From Callaeas wilsoni (lineage: Eukaryota > Chordata > Aves > Passeriformes > Callaeidae), in the NCBI GenBank assembly GCA_013398955.1, contig VWPU01017845.1, positions 1 to 64,000 on the forward strand: 64,000 nucleotides of DNA, written 5' to 3'. The notes under the pieces are model-generated. The model was not told the DNA's origin. It made no database searches and saw only the letters and a list, made by a program, of their open reading frames with translations. Below, one piece after another: positions 1 to 13,800 of this stretch (position 1 is its first letter; every line of letters begins with the position of its first letter). Position numbers and translations under genes: made by a program.

Positions 1-1130
1 GGAGGAGGAGGAGGCGGCGGCTGCGGATGGCGGCGGAGCGGTGTTTACATCGCCGCTCGCCGCCGGCGGCGCGGGGAGCCGGGGTGTCGGGGAGCCGGGG
101 GGACCCTCCCCGCCCGCCCCGCGGCTCGGGGTGTGTTTTGCCGCCCGTACAAACTTCCCCGGAGCCGCTGCCCAAAGTTGTTGTAATTGTGTCACACCGC
201 GGACCCCGCGCGCCGCCACCGCGACCCCCCCCGTCCTGCCCCGCCCGCCCGCGTCCGGGCAGCCAATCGGCGCCGCCGCCGCGCCCCACGTGACCTTTGT
301 TGACTTACGTCAGTCATTGCGCTCCGCCGCCGCTGCGCTCCGGTTTGGTTGGCTCTCGCCGCCCGCCTTCCCCCGCCGGCCTCACGCCATTGGTCGGAAG
401 GTGGGTATGGGGGCGGGGTTTCGGAGAGTTGCCGTTTGTGATAGGTCGAGCGGGCCGTCAGTCAGACGAGCTTTTCGATTAGGCAGCACCAGCAGGTTGG
501 GATGCGCCTTTAAAAGCGGACGGCGGGGGAGGGGGGGAGATGTCGGGAGTGGCGGGTGCAGGGGTGGGAAGAGGAGGAGGAACGAGGGAGGGCTGCGCTC
601 ACGGGTGGAGTTGCGTAACGGGGGCTCCGGGCTGGAGGAGTGGACGCCACTGAGGAAGGCGCCATGTCCCACCGGCGGGGGGCAGCAGGCACGCTCGCAC
701 GCCCCGCCCCGCCCTGCCTCGGGCGTGGCGCTCTTGGCACAAGCGGAAAATAAAGGCTTCGCGGAGCGGGAACGGGGCTGAACGGACTGCGAGGGGAATG
801 CTTGGGCGGCGGGTAACGCTCGCGCGGAAGGGCGGGGGCCGCCCCCGCCTTTGGTTTCGCCCACGGCCCCCCACGCCTCCCCCGGGAGCCCGTGACAGGT
901 GGAGCGGCCCCCGCCGGTGCGCGCGCCCCCGCGTCTGTCACGTGGCGCGGGCCGCCTCGCGCGAGACGCACGGCAAGTCTCGCGGTGCCTCGAGGGCCTC
1001 AGGGCGTGAGGGCCGGGCCCGGGCCCGGCGGTGGGAAAAGCGCGAAGGACGGAAATGGCCACACCTGGGAATTCGGGCTTCTGGGGACGCCCCGCGTGTG
1101 AGTAAAGCTCTGGATTTCTTCAGGCGCGGA
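1..1130. promoter_or_regulatory. KDM6A: CpG-island promoter, probably of KDM6A on the minus strand (gene body left of the window)
   Basis: The stretch is very GC- and CpG-rich up to about 1100, then composition drops sharply. A core cluster contains CCAAT at 263-267, CACGTG at 287-292, a CRE-like TTACGTCA at 305-312, an inverted CCAAT (ATTGG) at 389-393 and GGGGCGGGG at 410-418. On the minus strand the left edge reads as a GCC/CTCC-rich leader. A segment at about 172-195 (minus strand GACACAATTACAACAACTTT) resembles what I remember of the KDM6A 5' leader, which I could not check. In mammals KDM6A lies next to FUNDC1 and is transcribed away from it, which fits this position and strand. No KDM6A coding sequence is present. 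It could instead be the promoter of another gene or of a divergent non-coding RNA. Confidence 0.5.
287..312. promoter_or_regulatory. E-box and CRE pair in the left CpG island
   Basis: CACGTG (287-292) overlaps TGACCTT (291-297), a nuclear-receptor half-site in reverse. It is followed by TTACGTCA (305-312), a CREB/ATF-type site. With the flanking CCAAT boxes in both orientations (263 and 389), this looks like a bidirectional promoter core. Motif matches only. Confidence 0.5.
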
Positions 1131-1217
1131 GAGGAAAGGGGGTTTGCCGCTTGCTTCCCCTGCTTCATACGGCTTAGCGCAGCTCCAGCCCGGCTTGTAG
1201 ATGAAGCTTTACCTGAG
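1131..1217. other. Edge of the CpG island
   Basis: Composition falls from GC-rich to mixed here. A good 5' splice-site match (GTGAGTAA at about 1098-1105) lies just upstream on the + strand, but no exon partner can be shown. Confidence 0.3.
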
Positions 1218-1356
1218 CATCATAGAATGCCTTTAGGGACCTAAAAGATCATCTCATTCCAAACCCCTGCCATGGGCAGGGACACCTTCCACTAGACTAG
1301 GTTGCTCAGAGTCCCATCCAACCTGGCATTGACCACTTCCAGGGATGAGACATCCA
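1218..1356 (-). mobile_element. CR1 LINE fragment, 3' end
   Basis: Read on the + strand it begins with the reversed CR1 tail (CATAGAATG). It runs through AAACCCCTGCCATGGGCAGG and GGACACCTTCCACTAG to a reversed GTTCAAGGCC-type segment, diverging after about 1356. It is a short 5'-truncated, non-coding copy. Confidence 0.85.
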
Positions 1357-4300
1357 CACCTATTCCTGTGCTTCCACATCATCCTTGGTTCCTCAGTTCC
1401 TCCACCCTTCCCAGCTAAACCAGGAACCCGGGGGACCACGTTTCTCTTTACAGTACCACACAGCCAGAAGGCTTTAGGGTTTTTTAAGTAAGGTGTTTGC
1501 AAATTATTTGATCTTGGCTCCGCTGTGGTGTGTACGAGGAGCTGAGTCCTGCTGTGGGTGTGTGAGGGCACAGCTCATCCCCATTTTGCTGGAAATGAAT
1601 CTGTAACAGCCTTGCATCACTTCTCTGGTGTCTGGGTGAAGCTCCATGTCTGGGCTGGCTTTTCCCATTTGAATTTCATATTTGATGATTGCCAGGTGCT
1701 CTAAAGCAAAAGTAAAGCCATAGCTGCCCTTGGGAATTCAGTGAACAAGGTCAAAGACCAGCCTATGCAGGGGATGCTGCTGCTTGCTGGTTCTCCTTTA
1801 ATGGCCACTCTCCAATCACGCTCACAACCCTGAAGCATGTTTCTGCCTCTGTAGTGTTAAACTAACGTGTTAGTGATGTCTTTCAGGTGGATCCTCACTT
1901 TTTCTGGTCCTCATGGTGCAGAGCTACTGGCAGGAATGGAGACCTGGTCAAGACAAAGTCTTAAATAATGCAAATGAAGACTCAGAGTAGTGTATCCACG
2001 CTCCTCTTAAAAGCAGGCTCTTGTAATGTAGCTCTGCTTTCTGATGCAAATGCAGGAAGAACAAAAGACAGCATCTGGGTTTGATGATGTTGCATTTCTT
2101 CATAAAAGAGTTAGCAACCAGTTTGTTGTGAGTATTGGTATAAGAGACAGGCATTTGTGTTTGAAGGACTTACAAATTTGGAGTCCAGATAAAACCCAGC
2201 TTATTTTTGGTTCTGGGAATGTGCCATAGTCTGTTAATAGTGGAAACAGAGCTATGATCAAACATCTGTGTTCATCTGTATTGTTCATGGCTTCTCTGTC
2301 GTGGATTTTCTCAGCTGAGTTTCCTCAGGTGCCAAAATCAGTGCCAAGAGCCTGACTGGTTGGGAATGTGCCATAAATACGGGGTTTCCATGCAGATTAT
2401 TTCTGAGGATCTTGACTCTCAGGTGTAAAGTTCCCACTTTGCAGTATCCCGAGTATAAATCAGCAGAAAGGAGAGTAGACAAAACCATTTCTCAGTGGAA
2501 GAAAGGGATTGCTGAACAACAGAGCAAATCAGGAGACTGTAGAAGCAGAGAGTCCTAGTCCTGCTGAAACTTGCGTGCACCTGAAGTCAGAACAACTGAG
2601 TTACTTCTCTAGTACTCCCAGTGCCACTCTTAACCCCCTGTACCCTGCCTGAGTTGCTGGGATTGGATTTCCAGATGCCCTTGTTTGTTTGTTTGCTGTC
2701 ACTTCCAAATCACATAGCAGATTTGAAGGAGCAGTAGATCAGTCCCTGTTGGATACAATTGAAATCTCATGGTCTTCTGTAGTCCAGACATACTTTGTAG
2801 TCACCTGCAGCAAGATCCATCCCTGGAAAAACTGTGGTGTTTGAAGCTGGGTTTATCAGTTCAAACTGGTTTGGTTTTCATTCCTGCTTTTTGAAGTTCT
2901 GGGCAGCTGCAAGCCTTGACCAGCTAAGCAAGTGAGGGCAGTGGTCATCTCCTTACCCAGGAGTCTGAAGAAGCTCAGGAGCCACGGGTGATCTCTACTG
3001 ACACTGCTCTTTAAGAAAGGATTTTGAGGTGTGGAGTCAACATGATGCTCCCAGTAGCTCAGGAGACCTCTGACTATGAGGCAAATCCTTCTGCAGCAGA
3101 GCAGGTAAAATGTCACCTGACAATCTTGGATTCAAGTGACAAGGTGCACGTATTGAAAGACAGAAACGAAAAAAGCAGGGTGACCAACAGCACCCACAGG
3201 ATGCCATTTTGTGTCCTACAGAACATAAATCTAATACTTACATTGTTGCCATCTTGCCAAATTTAATCAGCCTGCCTGAAATACGTGGCTATTTGGCATA
3301 TGAGGGAAAGCAGCATAAACTAGTAAAATCTGGCGGTAGGTTAGTCAGGGAGAAAGCAGTTTCATTAACACTTTTCTTTTTCTGCATTTGTTTTCCTCAC
3401 TGTTTTCTTCATTTACTCCAAGGTAAAAGAAGAAAAGCTTAAATTGCTAAACTGTTTTCTTGATATTTGGAACAAAAAATCCTGTGGTGCTTCATTTTTG
3501 TACTTAGGCAGTGGCTTTTCTATTGTCCAGGAATTCACGGTAAAGTGACCTGCAATTTACATGTTCCCGGTACTACCCACAGTAAAGTTCTGATATGTGT
3601 TCTGTGATGATCTGTGTTTCGACAGCATATGGTGGTAAAGAAAGTGGGGAAGCTGATCTAAACCTCAAAGTTTTGGGTTGTTTTGGTTTTCTTTTTTCCT
3701 CCCACAAAAAAAGGCAAATGTTTTTGCTGGCAATAAGGAAAATCAATACGTGGGTAGGAGAATTATTATTGAAAGTAGGAAAAAAGTCATCCCAATACTG
3801 TCTATCACTGTGTTGAAGAAAAAACTGCTTTTTAATCTCAGAAATACTTTCCTAGCTTTGGGTAGTCAGGGGAGTGAATTAGTCTAGAAAATGTGTTATT
3901 ATAAAGAAAAATATATGGGTTTTTTTAATGAAAGTTTTAAAAAACAAGGCTAAATGCTTTGGTTATAGACCTTAATTATTACTGTTCTGTCTTGCTTGAA
4001 TCACGTAGTCATTTCTGTCTATTGCCCTCTCTGTCCTTGGTTAGCATGACTTAAAAACCTGGATTGTCTTTGAAAGGCTTAATGCTGGAATTCATCTGGG
4101 ATTTAAGTGGTAATTCATGGTCACAGGAAGTCCACAGTCACCAGGTAAGCAGTAGTATCCATCCCTGTGGAGCAGCATGTCACCAATTCAGTCTAAACAT
4201 GGAAAACCATGAATTTGTATCATGACCTTAACTGAGCTGTTTCATGAAATTCAGAAAGCAAGGCATTTTTGGGTATTCTGTAGATTTGCTGTGTATGAGT

Positions 4301-7300
4301 TCCCTGCAGGCCAGCATGAAACAGTGACCTGTTTGCTGAAGCTCTACCAGTGGAAGAAGCGACTGTTAGAAGATCTGTATCCTCTTTTTGCAGTATATAG
4401 ATCTATGTTATACCTACTGGCAGTTTCTGCTGACTTGGAGAAATAAATAATGTGAAAAATCATGCTTGTCCAGGAAGTGGTTCCTTTACAGTGCTACTGT
4501 TGGTAGTGTTTTAGATCTTTTTTTCAATTGTGTCTGTACTTCCTTTCTCCACCACTTTTGGTTATGTCTCTGGTGTGCATTCCAAACGTGGAAATGCTTT
4601 CATTTATGGTAATAGTTTCGGTAGGTAAATGTCTGCCCTCGCTCTAGGACCTGGATGTGGCAGCTTATGACTTGCCACCTTCCAAGGAAATTACCTGTTT
4701 GACAGGAGATGATCCTGAACAAGGATCTCTGCTCTTCAAAACAGTGTAGAGAAACTGAAATTTCTTCCATGTATTTCCATGCAGGAATTTGAGAAGCTCT
4801 TCTCTGTTGAGAAGCTGATAATAAAATACTGTGTTTATATTAACTTGTCTTCAGATTGACAATTGTAACTTAATCGAATTTGCCAAATGCTGTAAAGAAG
4901 AGGGGGGAAAAAAATCCCATCTTTTTGTTTCTATGGTGGTTTTATACGTATTGACTTAACATTAGTTGCTGGGCTGATACCTTTGTAGCCTACTGGTTTT
5001 CTGGCTTGGAAGTGAAAAACAAATCACATTTCTAAACCAGCTCTGAGCAAAATTACGAGGGTTTTTGTGTAAACATTTGAAAAGAGCCAATCCCGATGCT
5101 CAGCAAACCAGGTGAATGGATATCTTATTTTGTTAATCCTGGGACAGAATCCAGTATTATCCAAAATACTTTATCATCTGGTATTTTTGTTTTTCTCCTA
5201 GAACAGAGAGTGTCACATGCTGTCACTGGATTTAATTTAGTGTTTCATACACAAATCTTTTTGAGAAAGTATCAGGGAATTACTTATTTTAAAAGCCTCA
5301 ACTGTTGTGTATGTGGCTTTTTGTTAACATTTATGTGGATGTCTAAAAGGACGAAATCTTCAATAACCAATCTAAACCACCATTTTGGTTGTAAGTCTCT
5401 CTTCCCTGTCCATTTCTTACAACATCAGCCACTTTTAAAATCAGGTGTTTTGCACAGGTAGTGGTAGATATGTAATTGTGCACAGATGAGAGTCTTAAAG
5501 GTGCAAACAGCAGAAGCAGCTTTGGGACATGGGGTGTGGCAGAGTCAAAGCCTTGGCTCAAGAAGCTCCATCTTGCACTTCTAGACACAAACAATGACAC
5601 TTCTCCATCCTTGTCTAAGCACAGTTCAGGATTCCCTTACAGCAATGGGTGAGTCAGGGCATTTCAAATGAAATAAAACATCATGCCTAAATCTGAAGAC
5701 TTAATTGCTGTAGGACAACCCTCTTATATTTTTGAATGTTCCCAAAATGAGGTGGCATCCCATTAATTTGATGTATAGGACACAATGAGAACAAAACAGA
5801 CAGGGTTGTACTCAAAACATGTAAATATGTTCATTGTATGTAATGAAGATAAGCAAAACACCAAACTGAAATGTGCTTTTTTTTGTTTTGTTTTTTATTT
5901 ACTTAAGTTTGCCGTTATCAAGAGGCAGATTATGTTTAGAATTTCTCTAGGGTTTGTGCTCCACTGTGTCTTCTGCATGTCAGTAAGAGTTGGATCAGGC
6001 CTCACAGGGCTGTGACCACCAGCATGGTGTGAGGAAGACAAGTAGTTTCTATCATCAGCTTGACATTCATAAAACCCAGAGCTAGCCCTGCTTTTAAGTA
6101 CATTTTTCCTTGCTTCTGCCTTCAGCTGCACTTCAGTTGGGAACCTGTGAAACAGGAAATCCCTGGGAATGGTTGGGAGAATTTCCCATCTTACAGTTTC
6201 TCAAGATACAGTTTGGTTTTTGTTTGGAAGTTTGCAGTTGTGTATTTGTATAAATATACTCAGTGCTACTGAAGTCAGTTTGTGGGTTCTTCTCTAATAG
6301 TGTTTTGATTTGGTTTTTTTGTCTGTAAATGAGTCCTGTGGTGGCTCACTCTTGTGAGGAAAGTTGAAACAGTGTTTTTCTCCATGGATATATAATCCCA
6401 AACTGAAAGCTGAGTGAGAGGAAGGAAATTGCCATTAGTCTCAATGCGACAAAAGTTTCTTGGGAATTGGGGCAGCAAAGGGAAGCTTCACTGAGAATCT
6501 GCAATGTTTTCCAAAGCCTTGATATCCTTCACTTGGTTATTTTTCTTCAAGTAGTGGATACACAGAATTTCACTGTAAATTGCGATTTCAAATCGTCTCA
6601 TAACAAAACACTTGCCCAGTGGCTTCTTAGTATCAGTGAGAAGAAAGTTCCTCTAATATTCCTTCCTCTTAATCAAAAATATCCACATCCCCTGATGAAC
6701 TCAGATGCTTGCATGTGGGCAGCAGTTACTGGAGTCTGGTCTAGAGACCATGAAAGTAATGATGCAATTGGCACTATTTTAAAGACATAAAAGATAAAAG
6801 TTTGAAAGTGCATGGATACGTTTCTTCCCAAAGGTAATCTATATAAAAAAGGACTGGGATATGGTCTTAAGTGATTTACATTGGTCCTGTTCAGGTTATA
6901 GTTGTTTCCTATACAAAAAAAAAAGGGCAAATGTGTGATTTTTAAATACTTCTGTTGTTGATCATGTAATTGGGTTTTGGGGTTTTTTTTAGTAAGTGAT
7001 TAATTTTGTTTTTATTACCTATTATTTACATTTATTACATATTACATATATTCCTTCAGTGCAGGCACATTTCTAATGAATAATCCCACTATCCCAAGGA
7101 CCTGCACCTGCTGGTTTTGGAATACCTTCTGAAGAGATTTTCTGCTCAGTAAAGATCAAGTCCCATATTTAATGGGTCAGTCCAGATAGGCTTTCAAAAT
7201 TTAAATGCTTATCAGAGTTCTTTTATTCAGGAAATGGGGCAAGACACAGGTTTTCTTGCAAATTCAGTGTTGGTCCTGGTTTCTGTTACATCAACCCATG

Positions 7301-7639
7301 CTAAATGAGACATCCTGCACTGTTTTGCTTCTGTCTTTCTGAAAACATAACTGAACACAATGTGTATGATTAGTGAAGAACAAAACACCTACTGTTAAGC
7401 CTCTTTTATGATTCAACTGAATTTTTTCATATCTATTTAGAGTTATTAATTTTGCAATGTAGGTGCTTCCTTGTCAGTGGTCTGCAAAAAACACATGAGG
7501 AATACAAGTAGGATCCCAGTTTCTGCCTCCCAGGTGGGGTGGTTTGGTTCCAAACCCTGCCATGGGTGGGTGGTTTGGTGCTGTACGAGAACGGGAGATC
7601 CCAGCAGCAGCTGGTCCTGCCCAGCAGTGGGGCAGGAGG
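1357..7639. other. Intergenic sequence without recognised genes
   Basis: AT-rich single-copy-looking sequence. The open frames are short, show no family resemblance and lack splice-linked partners. Short GTTT runs occur near 2685. The patch at about 7500-7630 contains a small reversed piece resembling a CR1 tail (AAACCCTGCCATGGG at 7552) just before a forward CR1 fragment. Nothing else is supported. Confidence 0.6.
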
Positions 7640-7872
7640 AACGAGCAGAAGCTGATGCTCAGGAAGTTCTGCCTCAACGTGAGGAAGAATCCCTTTGCTG
7701 TGTGATGACCGATCACTGAACAGGTTTCCCAGAGAAGGTGTGGAGTCTCCCTCACTGGAGATATTCCAGAACTCTCTGGACACAATCCTGTGCCGTGTGC
7801 CCGGGGGTGATGAGCAGGTGGGACCAGATGACTCATGGTGGCCCCTTCCAGCCTGACCCATCCTGCGATGAG
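7640..7872 (+). mobile_element. CR1 LINE fragment, 3' region
   Basis: The segment reads CAGGAAGTTCTGCCTCAACG, then GAACAGGTTTCCCAGAGAAG, GGAGATATTCCAGAACTCTC and finally GGCCCCTTCCAGCCTGACCC. That is the order of a CR1-J-like 3' end. It lacks the terminal ATTCTGTGATTC tail, and the reading frame is broken. Confidence 0.8.
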
Positions 7873-10800
7873 GGGTGGGGAGGAGAGGACCGGGTGTATG
7901 AGGTGGATTTGACCCGTGGTTGAACAGAGGCCTTTTCTTTAGGTGACTTCTTGACCAGTCACTTATTCCAGATCTTCTTTCTGTCCCAGTCCTAGTTTTC
8001 CACTCAATGTGTAGAAGAACATGAATGTTCTGTTAAAGTGACAGTGGCAAAAAGAGGAAATGATCACATGGTTTGGGGGTTGGTTTGGCTTTTTTCCCCA
8101 GTCTTAGCCAAACAAATGACTGTCAGCACTTTGTCAAAAATGACACAGCTGGCTACCCAAAATCATGGTGCCTCAAAAGGGGTCCCATGACATCTATCTG
8201 GGAAAAGCATCCCCTGCTTCTGACAGACCCCTCCTTGCCACTGTTACCAACCATGTGCCATCCCTCAGCAATGCTGATTTAACTGTTTGTAAAGCTATGT
8301 TGCAAACTGAGGCAAAGTCATTGAAATAGCCCCGATTTAAAAAAATTAGACAAACCAGCCTCCACCCTGCCCCCCCCGAAAAAACAAAACCAAACAGACA
8401 AAAACCCCAAACCAACCAACCAAAAATCCTCACAACAAATAAAACCCCAGAAACTTCCAGGGGGGAGGTGAAAGCTGCTTCCAGACAACTTTTATGGTCA
8501 TTATTCCCATGCAATATTGTGTGGCATACTGAAAAATATTTAAGAATAATATCAATTTAATGTGAAATTAAATGCCAGAACGGATGATACAGTGGCTGCA
8601 TTATTGAGTAGCATACTGAATTCAATTAAATGTTGTCATGTTAATAAATCTTGCATCACTGCTGACAGCTGCTGTGAAGAATCCTGAGATTGTTTTGTAG
8701 GGACATTCAGCCTGTTCCTAGCAGTGCCGGAGGAGCTGGTGGACGGCTGCCCAGCACAGTAAAATGATTGCATCTTGTGAGGTTGACTGCAGATTGCTAT
8801 CACAGTAATAAAAACCAAGTTAAAAATTGCAAAAGCCTGGTACCTCTAAAAGCTTATGAGCCATAGAAATTACCTACTACTAACTCTTTACTACCTCTGA
8901 GTAATTGTTTATTAGGTTGCTGGTTAGATTTTAAGTTGGAAGAATTGGACAAATTGCTGTTGGTCTTTATCGCGATCTCTCTTTCTCTGCTGTTCTTGTA
9001 CTGATGCAGCAGCTGTTGCTGGGAATCAAACCCCTGATCCACAGAGAAGGAGGAATAACTCATTTTTCCAGATAACACTTGCTGCATTACCTGTGTACAC
9101 ATTTCTTTCCCAATGGAGCATGGACAAAAAGGAGCAAGTTCCACCCAGCTGGCAAGGCTAAAAAAGAAACATAATCTACAATTGATGAAACTGGTAGATT
9201 ATATAGGAAAGTAATTCACACTCTTCTTTCATTCTAAAGAAAACGCTTACCAATTTTTTTTCATCTGATTACTGTTCTTACACTTTACACTTTTTTTTTC
9301 ATGTCACTGTTTACAGAAACTTTTAGGAAAGAATTTGTGTCTTTTATATTAATTCTTAGGTTTAGAACTATAAAGATTATCTTCCTGAACTAACCACTCC
9401 CTCTTAAACCCAGCTTTGAAATGTTTCCATTATGCTTATTGAGAAGTTTAGGAACTATAGGTGTCCATTCAGAAAAATGTTTAAAGTAATGATAAATAAA
9501 CAATAAAGACCATGAGGCTTAAAGATTAAAAATTAAACTTTTAACTACTATCTCCTTGCTTTGCAGCCTTAATATGTGCCCTGTGCTTCCTCCTGTACAT
9601 TAACATTCAGAAAGTTTTTCCCCACGAACATGTAATTGTTTGTATTAGAAGCTTAACTGTTGTACTTGAAATTAGAATCATGCCTGTGGGTATTTAAAAT
9701 GGAAGAATAATACCAGCTAATGACTTCACAGTAACTAGTAAAATTACATCAGGGAGAGTACTTCAGATTTTGCAGATTGGCCAAATTTATATTGATGAGA
9801 AATACATGAGATTTAGCTCAGTAAAATTTAATGAAACCAAGCATATATTGAGGAAAGGGAAGTGTACAGGCTTATTTGTTGCAATGTGTGGAAATTGGTT
9901 AACTTTTTATTTCAGAGATAAATGAAGTTCTGCTTTATGGAAATTTCTGGTTATTTTTCTAAGACTGATGCTCCTTTTGATGTAAACAGTTATATGGTCT
10001 TGCAGATAGGTTTCTTCAGTAAATTAAATTTATTGAAAGTTGTTTCTTCACAAACAAATGTATTTCTTTGCCGGGAGTCCACAAAGGCATATTTCTGTGC
10101 AGAAAGAACTGAGTTGGTTTGAAATACAAAGGAAACCAGAAGAGTTGCAGTTCAGAGTTTCAGGTGTTTTCTAGAAAATACATCACTTTTCAGACTGTGT
10201 TCAACTTTGTAACATCTTTTTGTGTTCAAAGATAACACACGTCTCCTCTAAAGAATGCACAGCTCTTACCTTGGGCTGGGTCAGTGGGCTCCAGCACTCA
10301 GGTCATTTAGAGCCATCATCTGACCTGCCATGTGAGCTATGATTTGTATCACAAGTTCTGTTTTAATTCCTCCAAGAAGTACAACTGCTTCTCACTTTTA
10401 TCCTCAGAATTTGGTGTACCTGCATCCTCCAGTTTCAGCAGAGTTTTACTTAATCCAAACCAGCGAGTGCTATAAAGAACTTTTTGCTGTGGAAGGTACA
10501 AGAGACAGCAGTTTGGATTTTGGTATTAATTGCAAAGAGCCAAGAGGTTCAGGATGAAAATAGTATCTGTATTGTGGACTTCCTAATGAAGATACAGAAT
10601 CTGAAAAGATTAGAATGGAATTAGTTAATAATTAACTTATTTATTTATTTATAAAATTAGTTGGAGAACTGGTAACATACTGGACACTTCAATAAAAGTT
10701 TTACAAGAAAAGGGAAATGCAAATTCAAATACACCCATGCTTTAATGAACCAGATAAATCTTTCAGGCAATCACTGGATGCACGAGCACTAAAATAGAAT

Positions 10801-13800
10801 CATATAAATCTCATTTTTAAAGTTGGGCAGTTTATTCAGAGATTGAATCAAATTAAGAGCATGTGTGTGATGTTCTACTAGCATAGAAATGCTGTAATGA
10901 ATGAACAAAAAGGTAAGCCTAATAATGTTATCCATAGAACATCTGAAAGGAAGCAGAACAGAACAACATGTTTTAACCAAACAGCTCACAAAGCACGCCT
11001 CTGATGTATCAAAGCCAATTAGGACAGAGTCCAACAATTACAAAAGATACTTAGTCATAAAGAGATACCCAGCAATGTTATGTCTTATCTCTGAAGTAGA
11101 TCATTAAAGGCTTCCTGTCATATTTCTTCGTGACTTCTTTTCAGGAAAGTCTATCTCCCTCTCCTCAGGAGGAGAATGGGCCCTAGCAGAGCACCACGCT
11201 TGGCCCACTCCCAGCCCCTGTGGGCTGCGATCCAGGCAGGGAACAACAATCAACCTGCAACAGCAGAACTCCGAGTGTCGCCTTTCCTGACTGTCCTCAT
11301 CACGCTGCACAAGGTGGGGTCACAATTCCGATCCCATCCAACCTGTGGCACACGTGCAGAGAAGCTTCTGGGTGTACCAGGGAGTCACTGCAGCACGAAG
11401 CTGAGCCGTGAGTTTTGCCACAGCAGCAAGTTTGGGTGCTGCTGGCCTGGCACGGTCTCAAATTCCCAAGGAAAAGATAGGAATTGCCTGTAACAGTTAA
11501 TGTAGGGAGAAGCAGGGCAGGCACCATGTGAGTAGTTTATCTTCCTGTTAACACCATCTTTTGCTTTCCTATGATTTTCTATGTGATAGTCTGGGGCACA
11601 ATCCTTGAACAAAGCAACAGCAACTCTTTTAACATTCGAAGAAAGTCTGGATGGAATAGGCCTCCAGCAGGTTGTTGGGGAAACTTTCATTCCTGTATAT
11701 ATGAGAAATGGGGGGGGATAGAGGTAATTAGCTAGCCTGTATCCCAGACAGATGTCTAAAGGTTCCATTGTTTATTTTTACATAGATAGCAATATTTTAA
11801 AAATAACTTTTCAGATGAATGTATTTACGTGCTCTCAGTTGGCTCTTGTTCTTTTTGTCCTTTCTTGGCCATCCTCCACAGCCTTGTAATGGAAATCACT
11901 GCACAAATCTCCTTCTCTACTCAGCCTTTGTGTTTCTAACTCAAATGTATCACTCCTTCAGGGGGAAATGTGTGTGCCTCGCAAGTATGTTTTTCCAGGC
12001 TTCCTCCTTGTCACACTGTAAAATTGATGCAAAGCGTGTCCTGCTGTTTGTCTAAGCAGGGAGAGAAATTGTGTCATCCTCCACCACAGACACTTCATTG
12101 CCACTTGACCTGTCTACAGTCCACTCTTAAGTCCTATCCATAGGTAATCTGACTTTTTAATGGAAAATGTTTTGCTTTAGAAAAAGGCAGACAGCGTCAG
12201 TGTTTCTCATGCAGGTTTTTGCCCTCGCCTTTCTTCAGTTTATCCTTCAAATAACAAAACAACTGAATATAATACAGAAAAATGAGTTTATTTTCTGAAA
12301 TTAGTGAACTTCATCCAAGCTCAAAATCCTGACAGTCACTTTAAGCATTTGCAAGTACACACAGAATAAAAATATTTTGACATCTAGACTGTCAGATAAT
12401 CTGTCAGTAACAGTTACATCATTCAGTGAGAGAACTGTTAATTTCCAGAGTAATTTATTGGGAAAACAATGCATTTACTGCAGTGAAATACACTACTGGA
12501 TGCTAGAAAAGCTACGTAACATTTTTGCAAGTGAAGTAGTTGGCTTCAGAATTTGGAATATTCTCTCGTGACAAAATCACAGGAAAAGAAAAGATCCTTG
12601 CCAGCAAACATCAGTGAAGAGAATGTACTTGCAGAGACAGGATGGTCTCAGACCTCCAGGAAGCATTAGGATCCTCATGCAGAAGGATGTCATGCATGGG
12701 GCAAAGAGGAGGAGTGTTCAGGGTCATACTCCTCACAGAACAGGCTCGTGGGGCACAAAGGATCGAACACCAAATGCTTTACTTGGAGTGGTTTTTAACA
12801 GCTGGAGAAGTTCTCAGCACTGTGGTGCCATGCCCAGAACAAGGCGCTGTCTTTGGGCAGAGGTGTTGGCTGCCACACCGCAATCATGGCTCTGGAGAGT
12901 TCCACAGTGGTTGGTGTCACATCCTCAGTTCTGCTTCACTGACATTTCTCAGTTGCCTTTGTCTGTTCAAAAGCAGTCTTGTTGCTGTAGGGAAATGCCA
13001 GAGCATTATGTGTAATGATGGTGGTGATCATTCCCAGAGTGCCCAGAGGACAGAATTCCAGGTTTTGTGTGGTGCTGTTGGATGGTGTCAGTCTGAGGCT
13101 ACAGAGTGTGTGTGCCTTTCATCTGGCATAATTTGTGTCTCATACTGACTTACACAGAAAATTTAAGTTATGATTGTGGCTTCTTGGGAAGAAAACCAGC
13201 TATTTTTCATGCATTTTATTGTGTAATTAACAAATAGTAAATTGTTACCCTGCTTGTTGTTGTTGGCAGTGATGACAATAAAAGTCAGGATTTTTCAGGA
13301 ATAAGCAAGACCACGTCATGGAGGAAAATCAAGAACTTTAAGATTATTCAGCCCTTAAAGAAAGGTGTTTGCAACATGGGCATTCTCAGCTTTCAAGGTC
13401 TTCTTAACTCTGCCCCTGGCTAATTAGCCCACCAGGTCTCATTGGAACTTTCCTTGATGGTTGATGCCACTCGTGGTGCTCCGAGAGCTGCTGCTTCCAG
13501 AGGCTTTTTTCCTGTGCTTTCCCTGATGCAGGAGATGTTCCCCCTTTTCAGACAGACTAAGCTATGAGATCCAGGGAATGAAATTAATTCTGAGTTTCAT
13601 GTGTTCTGAGTCACTTTCAGAAATTACAAAATAAAATTTATAAGACACAATTTTAGATTGTTACACCTTACCTCATCTATATCAACCTTTTATTCCATTG
13701 TCATTTTTAGTCGAAAGACAACAAATTATTGTGGAACTTCCTTCTTTTATAATTTTCATTTATCTTCAGTGAAGCTAAAAATTATAAACACTTGCCATAT

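Noticed and set aside
41..1062. Long open frames on both strands (246 and 226 codons) in the left CpG island
   Set aside because: GC-rich sequence lacks stops by chance. The frames overlap on opposite strands and are Pro/Arg/Gly/Ala-rich without domains.
12614..13148. Overlapping + strand frames of 133 and 168 codons
   Set aside because: No family resemblance, no splice-linked partners, and they overlap one another in different frames.
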